From Caedibacter sp. 38-128 (GTDB taxonomy: Bacteria > Pseudomonadota > Alphaproteobacteria > Caedimonadales > Caedimonadaceae): a stretch of 43,561 bases of DNA. The notes under the pieces were generated by a model. It was given only the letters and a program-made list of their open reading frames with translations, was not told the origin of the DNA and searched no databases. A program made the translations under genes and the position numbers. This document shows positions 1 through 9,104 of this stretch, in pieces. How positions within the stretch are numbered: the stretch's first letter is position 1; each line of letters starts with the position of its first letter. Location of the stretch: positions 1-43,561 of the forward strand of contig MKUU01000052.1 of NCBI GenBank assembly GCA_001898705.1, written 5' to 3'.

Positions 1-109
1 CTAATTCCATTTGTCAGTCCTTTCTCCAAAATAATTATTACATTATCAGAACTGACACAGTTGGTTAAATACTCCCACAACAATTGCAGGTTTTACGGCC
101 ATCAGCCGA

Positions 110-1606
110 GTGCTTGGGTTTGCACGTGACATTCTCATTGCGTCATTTTTAGGAGCCGGCCCCATTGCAGATGCTTTTTTTGTGGCCTTTAAATTCCCCA
201 ATTTTTTCCGGCGACTTTTTGCCGAAGGTGCTTTCAATGCTGCTTTTGTGCCTCTTTTTGCGCGTCTGTATACAAGTGAAGGGTTAGAGAAAGCAACGCG
301 ATATGCTGAGCAAATTCTCGCCGTTCTTTTTTTAGTGCTTATTTTACTTGTTGTTTTTGTGGAATTGACGATTCCTTGGCTCATCTACATTCTCGCGCCA
401 GGGTTTGAAGAAACACCTGAGCGTCTGCAGTATGCGATCGATTTTACGCGGATTACTTTTCCCTATATCCTTTTCATTTCATTAAGTGCTTGTTTAGGGG
501 GGATCCTTAATTCATTGGGGCGTTTTTCCTCGGCGGCAGCAGCGCCAATTCTGCTTAACATTAGCATGATCATCGCAATATTGGTCTTTAATAAGTCTTT
601 TCCAACAATAGGGCATGCACTTGTATGGGGCGTGATGGCTGCAGGAATCGGTCAATATGTATGGTTGCATTACTCTGCGTATACGCATGGTGTTCGTTTC
701 AAATGGGTCTGGCCCAAGCTTACCCCGGTTGTCCAGAAACTATTAAAAACAATGGTTCCAGGGGCGATAAGTGCCGGTGTTGTTCAAATCAATTTATTTA
801 TTGATGTGATGATTGCCTCTTTTCTACCGACAGGGGCCGTTTCTTTTTTATTTTTTGCCGATCGTTTAAACCAACTTCCTTTAAGTTTGATTGGGATTGC
901 CATGAGCACAGCGTTGTTACCGCTTACCGCCAAGCATCTTCAAAAAGGAGAAGTAGAAGCTGCAGTTTATACGCAGAATCGAGCCTTAGAATATTCACTT
1001 ATTCTCACTTTACCCGCCGCAACGGCCTTAATTATTTTAGCGCATCCCATCATCTCTGTTCTGTTTGAGCGAAATCATTTTGGCGCTTATGAAGCACTCG
1101 AAACATCTAAGGTTTTGGCGGCATTTGCCATAGGCTTGCCTGCTTATATTCTGATCAAAATATTGTCGACCGTTTTTTTTGCAAAGCTTGACACAAGAAC
1201 CCCCTTAAATGCCGCCCTTCTTTCTTTAGGTGTGAATATCCTGTGTAATCTTATCCTCATAGTGCCTTTAAAACATGTAGGGATTGCTTTATCCACAGCT
1301 CTCGCAGCCTGGGTTAATGCAGGATATCTGTTGAGGATATTGATGAAAGAAAATCTCTTAAAATTTGACGAGCGTTTTAAGGCACGGCTTCCGCGGATTA
1401 TTTTTTCAACTGTTCTGATGGGGATTGTGATTAAATTATTTAATTGGAGTTTTAAGTGCCATTCTTGTCATGGATATAAAGCAATCAGCTTGATTGCTCT
1501 TATCTTGTTAGGCGGGGCAAGTTATAGTATTGCGGCTCTAGCCTCAAAAGCGTTTCATTTAAAAGACATTGCAAAATACTTAACAAAGAGAAGTGTTCAG
1601 AGTTAA
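110..1606 (+). CDS. murJ: MurJ-type lipid II flippase, copy 1 (5' end disrupted)
   Basis: This is a polytopic membrane protein of the MurJ/MviN family, which flips lipid II across the inner membrane for peptidoglycan synthesis. The open frame from GTG 110 gives 498 residues that align over their whole length with the second copy at 2890-4452. Family hallmarks are visible: LGFARD at the start, FAEGAFNAAFVP, and FADRLNQLP carrying the central-cavity arginine. The frame from GTG 110 lacks the first half of transmembrane helix 1 and the conserved Arg that normally precedes VLGFARD. That missing sequence is present upstream (77-109), and still further upstream in another frame (61-75), so a one-base shift at the CCC run 74-76 seems to split the 5' end. 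It converges with the secreted-protein gene 5 bp downstream, with no room for a terminator. The identity is secure; whether the gene is functional is not. Confidence 0.85.
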   Translation: MLGFARDILIASFLGAGPIADAFFVAFKFPNFFRRLFAEGAFNAAFVPLFARLYTSEGLEKATRYAEQILAVLFLVLILLVVFVELTIPWLIYILAPGFEETPERLQYAIDFTRITFPYILFISLSACLGGILNSLGRFSSAAAAPILLNISMIIAILVFNKSFPTIGHALVWGVMAAGIGQYVWLHYSAYTHGVRFKWVWPKLTPVVQKLLKTMVPGAISAGVVQINLFIDVMIASFLPTGAVSFLFFADRLNQLPLSLIGIAMSTALLPLTAKHLQKGEVEAAVYTQNRALEYSLILTLPAATALIILAHPIISVLFERNHFGAYEALETSKVLAAFAIGLPAYILIKILSTVFFAKLDTRTPLNAALLSLGVNILCNLILIVPLKHVGIALSTALAAWVNAGYLLRILMKENLLKFDERFKARLPRIIFSTVLMGIVIKLFNWSFKCHSCHGYKAISLIALILLGGASYSIAALASKAFHLKDIAKYLTKRSVQS

Positions 1607-1611
1607 ATATC

Positions 1612-2715
1612 TCACAATTTATTTAAATCAATGATGACTTCGTGTCCTGTTCTTAAAGAAATATTTTCTTTATCGTTGGGATAAAGTGTCGCCAAAAGAT
1701 CCATAAATTTTTGCCCTTCTGCCTTAAAGGAGGAAAGAGCGGCTTGAGTTTTAGAAGAAGACGTTTGGATCATTTTTGCCTTATTAATCATCTCAATCAT
1801 GCTGCTGATATTTTTTGGTTTCTCAGCCATAAGTGGTTTTTTAGAATTATCTTGTTGGTCTTTGCTGTCAAAAGTTTTGAAAATTGCAAAAACTTTACGA
1901 TAGGCTTCCTGAATTTCAGGTTTAATGTATTTTTCTTTCCGTGTTCTTTCTAATAGATCCTTGGAATCTGTGCGCGTTTTAAGGAATCCTATTCCATGAT
2001 TAATTTTATCACTGAGGGATCCTAATCCAAGAGATTCAAGCTTAATGAAAAGCAACGGAAGTTTTGAGTCGGCAATGGTGAGTTTTCCAAACATAATATG
2101 AGATTTGCTTCGTGGAAGGAGTTGAAGGCTCGATTCATTTGCCTCAAACCTTACATCAATGCCAAATTGGCTTTCAGGGCTTGCGTCTTTATAGTGGCTA
2201 GATTGCCCCTTTTGCGGATTACGTTCGTAAGCAAAAGAGCTTGATTGTGTGCGAGCCAATTTTACATATTGAAGAAGCAGATTATATAATTTATAGCCTG
2301 GATCAATAACTTTGAAAGAGCCACTTGTAAAACCTTCTCCTTGCGCTGCAGCTTTTGCATCTAGCTGCCACATTATCGCGATAATCCGAGCAAGTAATTC
2401 TTGTCGTTTTTGAATGTCAGAAGTTGTTCCTTTTGCTTTTTTTCCGATAAGAAGAGGGTCACTTTTTGCTGTGGAAGACGTGCGGGTTTGTTGCTTGAGC
2501 GACTCATTTAAAGAAAATAATTCGAGGGCTGTAAAACCACCTGCAGTATAATCCATGCCTGTATAAACTTGCCGTAAATAAAGTTCCCCTGCAGCAGTTA
2601 ACTTTTTATCCAGCCCATTTTGTATCGTTGCCGGATGGTGAGAAGAGGCGGAGAGGTTTTCTTTATTCGCACAAAAGGTAAGCAAGCAAACTAGAAGAAT
2701 ATTTATTTTTTTCAT
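1612..2715 (-). CDS. Secreted protein of unknown function
   Basis: I do not recognise the family. The 367-residue product begins with a typical Sec signal peptide (two lysines, then hydrophobic INILLVCLLTF, cleavage probably near LSAS at residues 21-24). The Cys at residue 15 is not in a good lipobox, so a lipoprotein is unlikely. The mature part is mixed helical and polar, with Ser/Gln-rich and Lys-rich stretches, a hydrophobic segment around KLPLLFIKLESLGLGSL in the middle, and a helical C-terminal third. It lies between the two murJ paralogs on the opposite strand. Its start is divergent from murJ copy 2 (174-bp gap) and its end nearly touches murJ copy 1. An envelope or host-interface role is only an inference from the signal peptide and location. 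Confidence 0.75.
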   Translation of the reverse strand: MKKINILLVCLLTFCANKENLSASSHHPATIQNGLDKKLTAAGELYLRQVYTGMDYTAGGFTALELFSLNESLKQQTRTSSTAKSDPLLIGKKAKGTTSDIQKRQELLARIIAIMWQLDAKAAAQGEGFTSGSFKVIDPGYKLYNLLLQYVKLARTQSSSFAYERNPQKGQSSHYKDASPESQFGIDVRFEANESSLQLLPRSKSHIMFGKLTIADSKLPLLFIKLESLGLGSLSDKINHGIGFLKTRTDSKDLLERTRKEKYIKPEIQEAYRKVFAIFKTFDSKDQQDNSKKPLMAEKPKNISSMIEMINKAKMIQTSSSKTQAALSSFKAEGQKFMDLLATLYPNDKENISLRTGHEVIIDLNKL

Positions 2716-2889
2716 CTATACATCCAATATTTTTTGACTTCTAATTCTATTTTAAGAAAAAAAGATTAATTTAATCTTAAGAAGAAATTTTCTCGCGACG
2801 TTTTAAGGTACTCATTTTATAAATCGTTGAGACTCACTTAAAAAAGTGTGATATGACGAAGCAATAAAGACAACATAGAGGTCAATAGA

Positions 2890-4452
2890 ATGAATCTTGT
2901 GCGTTCCATTGCAACGATTGGTGGCTATACCATCGGAAGCCGTATTTTTGGCTTTGTGCGGGAAATTTTAATGGCACGATTTTTAGGGGCAAGTATTGTT
3001 GCTGATGCATTTGTTCTCGCTCTCAAGTTTCCTTCAATGTTTCGTAAAATCCTTGCAGAAGGTGCTTTTAATGCCGCTTTCGTGCCAATGATTTCAGGCA
3101 TTCTGGCAACAAAAGGGAAAGAAGAGGCACGCCATTTTGCAGAAGAAATTCTGATGATCTTGTTGGTTGTCTTATTTGTTCTTGTAGGTGTCGTTGAAAT
3201 CTTTATGCCTGAGATTTTATCCATTGTTGCTCATGGTTTTGCAAAGACACCTGAACGGTTTCAGCTTGCTGTTCAATTTACCCGTATTACGTTTCCTTTT
3301 ATCTTTTTTATGTCGTTGACCGCCTTATATAGTGGTATTTTGAATTCTCTTGATAAGTTTGCAGCTGTTGCATCTTCGCCAATGATCGGAAATATGGTGA
3401 TTATAGCAATGGTTTATTTAATGACGGGCTTTGGCTTATGTACACATGGTTATGCTTTCTCTTTGGGTGTTCTTGCGTGTGGTCTTGTGCAATTTTTATG
3501 GGTCTTAATTCCCACTTTTAAAAATGGCGTTGTTTTGCATTTGTCACGCCCTCGGCTCACCCCGCGTGTTAAGAAATTTTTTAAACTCCTCGGGCCAGCC
3601 TTAGCCGGTTCTGGCGTTGTTCAGATTAGTTTGCTACTTGATCTTTTGATCGCAACTTTTTTGCCAGCGGGTGGTGTCTCTTTTATTCATTACGCTGATC
3701 GGCTTGTACAGCTCCCCATTAGCGTATTAGGCACCGCTGTAGGCACAGCTTTGCTGCCTCTTCTTTCGAAACAAATTCGCGCGCAAGAGTACGAGAAAGC
3801 AGACCAAAGCCAGAATTTAGCTTTAGAATACTCTTTACTTTTAACTTTTCCTGCAATGATAGGATTGATCTTACTCGCAAAGCCATTGATTCATGTTTTA
3901 TTTGAACATGGGCACTTTTCTCCATATGCAACAGTACAAACCTCGTATGTTCTTATGGCTTTGGCGACAGGGCTTCCTGCCTATATTTTGATCAAGGTTT
4001 TTTCTTCCACTTTTTTTGCGCGTGAGAATACATTTACGCCTTTTATTGCTGCAGCGATAGGAATTGTCACAAATCTCATCTTGGCTCTTTGTTTGGTACG
4101 TTCTTATGGTCATGTTGGTATCGGTATTGCAACGGCCGTGTCTTCGTGGATTAATGTGGGTTTCCTTGTGTATAAGCTACGGCAGCATAAGCAGTTTCAT
4201 TTGAATGACCGGATTAAGCGCTTTATTCCCCGAATGCTTGTTGCAAGCTTTTTCACCGGTATTGCTATGTTTATTTTGAGGTCTCTTGTCGAGCCAATGT
4301 TGCTTGGATCTCGTTCTGAAAAAATACTTGCTTTAATCTATTTGGTTGGCGGAGGGATTATTAGCTTTATAAGTCTTGCGCAACTCGTGGGTGCTCTGAA
4401 TTTTATTGAAGCAAAGAAAAAATTTAAAAAGTCCAAATTCGGAGAAGAATGA
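2890..4452 (+). CDS. murJ: MurJ-type lipid II flippase, copy 2
   Basis: This is a full-length MurJ of 520 residues, matching the usual family length. It starts MNLVRSIATIGGYTIGSR, then FGFVRE, FAEGAFNAAFVP equivalents and YADRLVQLP, so the N-terminal and cavity arginines needed for lipid II transport are all present. About fourteen hydrophobic segments are spread along the chain. A good Shine-Dalgarno (AGAGGT) lies 7 bases before ATG 2890. Its stop overlaps the trpS start (ATGATG), so the two are translationally coupled. Given the damage at the start of copy 1, this is the better candidate for the essential flippase, although copy 1 may still be expressed. The two proteins look roughly half identical by eye, so the duplication is old. 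Confidence 0.92.
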   Translation: MNLVRSIATIGGYTIGSRIFGFVREILMARFLGASIVADAFVLALKFPSMFRKILAEGAFNAAFVPMISGILATKGKEEARHFAEEILMILLVVLFVLVGVVEIFMPEILSIVAHGFAKTPERFQLAVQFTRITFPFIFFMSLTALYSGILNSLDKFAAVASSPMIGNMVIIAMVYLMTGFGLCTHGYAFSLGVLACGLVQFLWVLIPTFKNGVVLHLSRPRLTPRVKKFFKLLGPALAGSGVVQISLLLDLLIATFLPAGGVSFIHYADRLVQLPISVLGTAVGTALLPLLSKQIRAQEYEKADQSQNLALEYSLLLTFPAMIGLILLAKPLIHVLFEHGHFSPYATVQTSYVLMALATGLPAYILIKVFSSTFFARENTFTPFIAAAIGIVTNLILALCLVRSYGHVGIGIATAVSSWINVGFLVYKLRQHKQFHLNDRIKRFIPRMLVASFFTGIAMFILRSLVEPMLLGSRSEKILALIYLVGGGIISFISLAQLVGALNFIEAKKKFKKSKFGEE

Positions 4453-5447
4453 TGAAGCGCATTTTTTCAGGAATTCAACCTTCTGGTAACTTAACCTTAG
4501 GGAATTATTTAGGCGCCATTAAAAATTGGCTTCCTCTCCAAACAGAAGGAGAGGCGCTTTTCTGTATTGTGGATCTGCATGCAATTACAATTCCTCAAGA
4601 TCCAATCATGCTGACATCAAGAACACTTGAAGTTGCTGCAACGTATCTTGCGTGTGGAATTGATCCACAAAAATCCCTTATTTTTGTACAAAGCCGTGTT
4701 CCTCAGCATGCAGAACTCGCTTGGATTTTAAGTTGTTTAACGCCGCTCGGTTGGCTTAATCGAATGACACAGTTTAAGGATAAAGCAGGGAAGCATCGAG
4801 AACAGGCAGCCTTGGGTCTTTATTCTTATCCTGTTTTACAAGCGGCTGATATTCTCGTCTATCAGACGACTCATGTGCCTGTTGGAGAGGATCAAAAACA
4901 GCATCTTGAGCTTGCAAGAGATATCGCAGGTGCTTTTAATCGAGCTTATAATTGTGATTTTTTCACCTTACCAGAACCGCAAATCTTAGGCGTCGCACCT
5001 CGCGTTATGAGCTTACGGGATGGAACAAAAAAGATGAGCAAATCTGACCCTTCCGATCTTTCCCGTATTAATATGTTGGATAGCGATGACGAGATAAGTC
5101 AGAAGATACGTAAAGCCAAAACAGATCCAGAACCTCTACCAGAAAGCTTAGAAGAACTCGCAACTCGTCCTGAAGCACAAAATTTAGTGACAATTTATGC
5201 AGCGTTAGCCGAATGTTCTGTCGAAAAAGTTTTACAAGAGTTTAAAGGATCTCTGTTCTCAATTTTTAAACCGAAACTTGCTGAACTAGTGGTATCTGTT
5301 TTAGGTCCCATCCGTGAAGAAACAAAAAAATGGTTGCACGATAAAGGTGAGCTGGAAGCTATCTTGCGCGCGGGTCAACAGCAAGCAACAGCAAAAGCGA
5401 ACGCAACACTTAAAGAGGTTCACCTTCTTATTGGTTTTTTACAATAA
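4449..5447 (+). CDS. trpS: Tryptophanyl-tRNA synthetase
   Basis: This class I aminoacyl-tRNA synthetase charges tRNA-Trp. At 332 residues it has normal bacterial TrpRS length. The HIGH-type signature is read as TLGNYLG near residues 15-21 after the typical FSGIQPSG opening. The KMSKS loop is present as KKMSKSDPS near residue 195. The internal VGEDQKQHLELARDIA motif of TrpRS is also present. Two adjacent ATG codons (4449 and 4452) follow GGAGAAG; the second has the better spacing. It overlaps the 3' end of murJ copy 2 by four bases, the same murJ-trpS linkage I know from other alphaproteobacteria. It probably has no promoter of its own. Confidence 0.96.
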   Translation: MMKRIFSGIQPSGNLTLGNYLGAIKNWLPLQTEGEALFCIVDLHAITIPQDPIMLTSRTLEVAATYLACGIDPQKSLIFVQSRVPQHAELAWILSCLTPLGWLNRMTQFKDKAGKHREQAALGLYSYPVLQAADILVYQTTHVPVGEDQKQHLELARDIAGAFNRAYNCDFFTLPEPQILGVAPRVMSLRDGTKKMSKSDPSDLSRINMLDSDDEISQKIRKAKTDPEPLPESLEELATRPEAQNLVTIYAALAECSVEKVLQEFKGSLFSIFKPKLAELVVSVLGPIREETKKWLHDKGELEAILRAGQQQATAKANATLKEVHLLIGFLQ

Positions 5448-5538
5448 GAATTTGCACGCCATTTCAAGCGTTGATAGTGACCCTAGAGTCATTCTATGAT
5501 AACCATAGGTAAAATATCTTCAAATTGTAAGGCTTAAA

Positions 5539-5931
5539 TTGATTATCGGTATTGGGACTGACCTTGTAGAGATTAAGCGCATAGAAGACTTAATAAGTCG
5601 TCATAAGGATAGATTTATGGAACGCGTCTTTACACCTGTTGAAATTGCAACAGCTTTGGCTTTATCTCGTCCTGCTGCGTCATTGGCAAAGCGCTTTGCA
5701 GCGAAAGAAGCTTTTGTAAAAGCTTTAGGTACAGGTTTTTCGCAAGAGATTTTATTAACTGAGGTAGAAGTTTATAACGAAGCAACAGGGCAACCTCGTC
5801 TTCGTCTTTATGGTGCTGCCCAAAGAATTTTACATCATCGTTTGGAGGGGTTTCAAAAAGAGATTTTACATTTGAGTTTATCAGATACTCAAACTCAAGC
5901 ATTGGCTTTTGTTGTTATTGAAGGGCAATGA
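5539..5931 (+). CDS. acpS: Holo-[acyl-carrier-protein] synthase
   Basis: AcpS transfers 4'-phosphopantetheine from CoA to apo-ACP, activating fatty acid synthesis. The 130-residue length is standard. The Mg/CoA-binding signature GIGTDLVEIKRIE places the metal-ligand Asp at residue 8. The second signature, FAAKEAFVKALGTGF, has its Glu at residue 57. Translation starts at TTG 5539: TAAGG is correctly spaced 6-7 bases upstream and no ATG or GTG fits the conserved N-terminus. It follows trpS by 91 bp and is followed directly by tsaE, so it probably heads or belongs to the acpS-tsaE-addB-addA cluster. Confidence 0.95.
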   Translation: MIIGIGTDLVEIKRIEDLISRHKDRFMERVFTPVEIATALALSRPAASLAKRFAAKEAFVKALGTGFSQEILLTEVEVYNEATGQPRLRLYGAAQRILHHRLEGFQKEILHLSLSDTQTQALAFVVIEGQ

Positions 5932-5938
5932 ACTACAA

Positions 5939-6424
5939 ATGAAAACCTTCCTTTTGCCAACACTTCTGAAAACGCAAGAAATTGCTCAGGAGCTCGCGCG
6001 ACTCTCAATGCCTAAAGACGTTATTATGTTACAAGGCGATTTAGGGGCAGGAAAAACAGAGTTCGCTCGTGCTTTCATCCGAGAACTTACGCATCATGAA
6101 ATGACGGTGCCAAGTCCTACTTTTACGCTTGTCGAAATTTATGAAGCAACAATAGGGGATATTTGGCATTTTGATCTTTATCGGCTTAAAGCACCAAGTG
6201 AAGTTTGGGATTTAGGAATCGAGGAAGCTTTTGCACAAGGAATTACTCTTTTAGAATGGCCCGAAAGGTTAGGAAAAGAATTCATTTTTAAAAATTACCT
6301 TGAGGTTTCATTGAAACTGCAGGGGAGTGATGAAGCACGTGAAGTGATCCTAACACCTTATGGGACCTGGGAAAGTCGTTTAGAAAAGTTCTCATTGGAT
6401 GCCGACAATTCAGATGTCACCTAA
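5939..6424 (+). CDS. tsaE: tRNA t6A biosynthesis ATPase TsaE
   Basis: TsaE is the P-loop ATPase partner of TsaB/TsaD in forming threonylcarbamoyl-adenosine at position 37 of ANN-decoding tRNAs. From ATG 5939 the product has 161 residues, the usual length. The Walker A motif GDLGAGKT is at residues 33-40, followed by the family motifs SPTFTLVEIY, HFDLYRL and LLEWPERLG. The frame is open a further ten codons upstream to TTG 5909 inside acpS. I prefer ATG 5939 because the family starts close to it and GAAGGG lies upstream. Its 3' end overlaps addB by up to 26 bases, which implies coupling. Confidence 0.93.
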   Translation: MKTFLLPTLLKTQEIAQELARLSMPKDVIMLQGDLGAGKTEFARAFIRELTHHEMTVPSPTFTLVEIYEATIGDIWHFDLYRLKAPSEVWDLGIEEAFAQGITLLEWPERLGKEFIFKNYLEVSLKLQGSDEAREVILTPYGTWESRLEKFSLDADNSDVT

Positions 6425-9104
6425 GTTTCATTCTGCTCCCTTGAAGCAACTTGCTTCGCAGCTTCATTGGATGTGCCACGAAGAACCCTTGCAGATTTCT
6501 CAAGCGACTGTTTTTCTTCCTTCTCGCCGTGCAAAACGGCAATTTATTGAAGAATTACAAAATTTTTTTCCAGACAAGATGTTTATTTTGCCCCAAGTCA
6601 GCACTTTAAGAGATTGGGCAAATCAAAATGATCATTTTTCATCCCTGATGCCTCCTCCCGTTTCTTTTTTTGAACGTGAATTACACTTTATTCATCTGTT
6701 GAAACCATATGTAAGAGAGGAAGCGCAAGCAGGCCATTTTGCAGAATCACTGGCAGCTTTACATGATGAATTTATCTGTGCTGAAGTCCCTCTTAAGAAA
6801 ATAAAAAATTTAACACCTGAAGTTTTTGCTGCTCATTGGCAAGAGAGTTTAAAATACTTTGATGTGATTAAAGATCAATGGCCTTATTTTTTAAGAAAAA
6901 TAGGACGAAGTGACCCATGTGTTCATTTTGTGCAGAAACTTAATGCGCAGATTGAAGCGTGGGAACAAAATCCTCCGCAGACGCCTGTAATTGCTGCGGG
7001 TCTTGAATTAGACATCCCTGTCGTTCAAAGGTTTATAGAGACGATTGAACAGTTTCCCAAAGGAAAAGTATATCGAGAAAAATTCTGGGATAGCTCTGAA
7101 GAAAAAACGGTTATTGATTTGCTTTCTTGTAAGACCCAACCTTTTCAGGCTGAAAAACAAGAAGAAGTACTCCAAGCAGAAAAGTTAACTCAAAAACTAT
7201 ATTTAGGAGAATTTTCATCTCTCGAAGAAGAAGCGAGAGTCATTGCCATATTGATGAGAGAGCGTCTTGAGGAGCCTGATAAAAAAATAGCCTTAGTTAC
7301 GCCATTGCGCGCTCTTGCGCAACGGGTTGTTTTGGAGTTAGCGCGTTGGAACCTTAATGTTGATGATTCTTATGGTAAGAGTTTATCTGATATACCTTTG
7401 GGAATTTTTTTGAGACTCTCACTTAATTGTGTGTTGAAAGGTTTCGAAAGTATTCCTTTTTTAAGCTTACTTAAGCATCCGTATATGTCACAAACCTATA
7501 AGATGCATACTGGCAAGCTTGAGACGCAGTATTTGCGCGGTAAGTTATTTGCAAGCAATTTATCTTATCTTTTAAAAGAGATTCCTAAAGGAACAGAGCT
7601 CTATCATTTTTTAATTGCTCTTCAAGAGTGGGCAGCTCCCTTAAGTCATTTACTCTCGCAAAAAACAGTCATATTGAAGGATTTAATAGCTTTACATCTA
7701 CAGTTTATTGAAATTTTATTGCAAAAACCTCTTGAAAATTATAGAGGCTACAAGGAACTTAACGAGCAACTAAAAGGGTTGGATGGCGCTTTAAATAATC
7801 TTAAAGTAAAGGGAGCAGATTATCCGTTTATTTTAGAAAAATTGCTAAACCAAATAACACTTAGGCCGCTTTATGGGGTCCATCCAAGGCTTTATATTTG
7901 GGGACCTCTTGAAGCCCAGTTACAGGCAGTTGATTGCATCATTGTTGGAGGGATGAACGAAAAGAACTGGCCAGGTCCCTATCATCAAAGTGCTTGGTTG
8001 AACGAAAGTATGCGAAACACTTTAGGTCTTCAAACGCGGGCGACATGGTATGCGTTAAAAAAGCGCTTATGGATGAATCTTTTAAAGGCGCCTGAAATTA
8101 TCCTGACGAGAGCCTTACGTGAAGAAGGACAACTTGAATCTGCCTCAAGATGGTGGTTTGAGTTAGCAGCCAAGCTCAAGGCCAAAGGACAATACGAGAA
8201 GCATCAATTAAATCCCGTTTATCAACAGTGGGCAAAATCCTTAGATTATCCTGCGGAACAAAAAATATTATCTCGACCAGCACCTTGTCCTCCTTTGGAA
8301 GCCCGGCCTCGTACTCTTAGCGTAACCCAGATTGAAACTTGGATTCGTGATCCCTATTCTATTTATGCGCGGGAGGTTTTAAAGTTGAAGCCCCTTGCGC
8401 CTTTAGAGCCCGGATTAGGGTCAGCTTTATTTGGAGTGATGATCCATCAGGTTTTGGAAGCATTTTTTAAGCAAGGGTATGAAGTCCAAGATCAACAAGC
8501 TTGTGAAATTCTTTATGATTTAGGAAAAAAAACTTTTGGTGAGTCTTTAAATCATCCTGTTGTTTCTTCATTTTGGTGGACGCGTTTTAATCGTCTTATC
8601 ACATGGTTCTTAGAGGTTGAACGAGCTTTAGTGCCAGCAAAAAGGTTTGTTGAGGTGCGTGGTGAAATTTTTCTTGAAGGACCGCAAGGACTTTTTAAGC
8701 TTAAAGCAACCGCAGACAGAATTGATCTCAATAGTGATGGAACAGCTTGTATTATTGATTATAAAACAGGGAAATTGCCGACGCGAAAAGAAATCGAACA
8801 AGGGTTAACGCCACAGCTTCTGCTTGAGGCAGCTATTTTACAAGAGGGAGGCTTTCAGGGGATAGCTCCTCATACGTCGATTGCGATGCGATATATGCAT
8901 TTATCAGGTGGGCAACCCGCAGGTATGCTCTTAGACATTTCTGAAGACCATCTTATTGAAAAATCTTTAGAATCACTTCAGAATATGATTGTTCAATATG
9001 ACAATCCTAAAAAGCCTTACTTATCGTGTCCTAATCTTGAAATTACACCGACCTTTACTCCCTATCACCACTTGTCAAGGATTCAAGAATGGCAACGATT
9101 TTAA
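6399..9104 (+). CDS. addB: AddB subunit of the AddAB helicase-nuclease
   Basis: AddB pairs with AddA in the RecBCD-like enzyme that resects double-strand breaks and loads RecA. The 901-residue protein is of the alphaproteobacterial type: an N-terminal helicase-like scaffold (FLPSRRAKRQF near residue 40, no intact Walker A) and a C-terminal PD-(D/E)XK nuclease. The nuclease core is intact as ADRIDL followed by IIDYKTGK, with Asp787 and Lys789. The four cysteines that hold an Fe-S cluster in Bacillus AddB are not recognisable here: the nuclease entry reads IRDPYSIY and the tail has a single Cys. Alternative starts are ATG 6399 and ATG 6414, both overlapping tsaE. The addA start lies inside its 3' end, a 16-base overlap. 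Confidence 0.93.
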   Translation: MPTIQMSPKFHSAPLKQLASQLHWMCHEEPLQISQATVFLPSRRAKRQFIEELQNFFPDKMFILPQVSTLRDWANQNDHFSSLMPPPVSFFERELHFIHLLKPYVREEAQAGHFAESLAALHDEFICAEVPLKKIKNLTPEVFAAHWQESLKYFDVIKDQWPYFLRKIGRSDPCVHFVQKLNAQIEAWEQNPPQTPVIAAGLELDIPVVQRFIETIEQFPKGKVYREKFWDSSEEKTVIDLLSCKTQPFQAEKQEEVLQAEKLTQKLYLGEFSSLEEEARVIAILMRERLEEPDKKIALVTPLRALAQRVVLELARWNLNVDDSYGKSLSDIPLGIFLRLSLNCVLKGFESIPFLSLLKHPYMSQTYKMHTGKLETQYLRGKLFASNLSYLLKEIPKGTELYHFLIALQEWAAPLSHLLSQKTVILKDLIALHLQFIEILLQKPLENYRGYKELNEQLKGLDGALNNLKVKGADYPFILEKLLNQITLRPLYGVHPRLYIWGPLEAQLQAVDCIIVGGMNEKNWPGPYHQSAWLNESMRNTLGLQTRATWYALKKRLWMNLLKAPEIILTRALREEGQLESASRWWFELAAKLKAKGQYEKHQLNPVYQQWAKSLDYPAEQKILSRPAPCPPLEARPRTLSVTQIETWIRDPYSIYAREVLKLKPLAPLEPGLGSALFGVMIHQVLEAFFKQGYEVQDQQACEILYDLGKKTFGESLNHPVVSSFWWTRFNRLITWFLEVERALVPAKRFVEVRGEIFLEGPQGLFKLKATADRIDLNSDGTACIIDYKTGKLPTRKEIEQGLTPQLLLEAAILQEGGFQGIAPHTSIAMRYMHLSGGQPAGMLLDISEDHLIEKSLESLQNMIVQYDNPKKPYLSCPNLEITPTFTPYHHLSRIQEWQRF

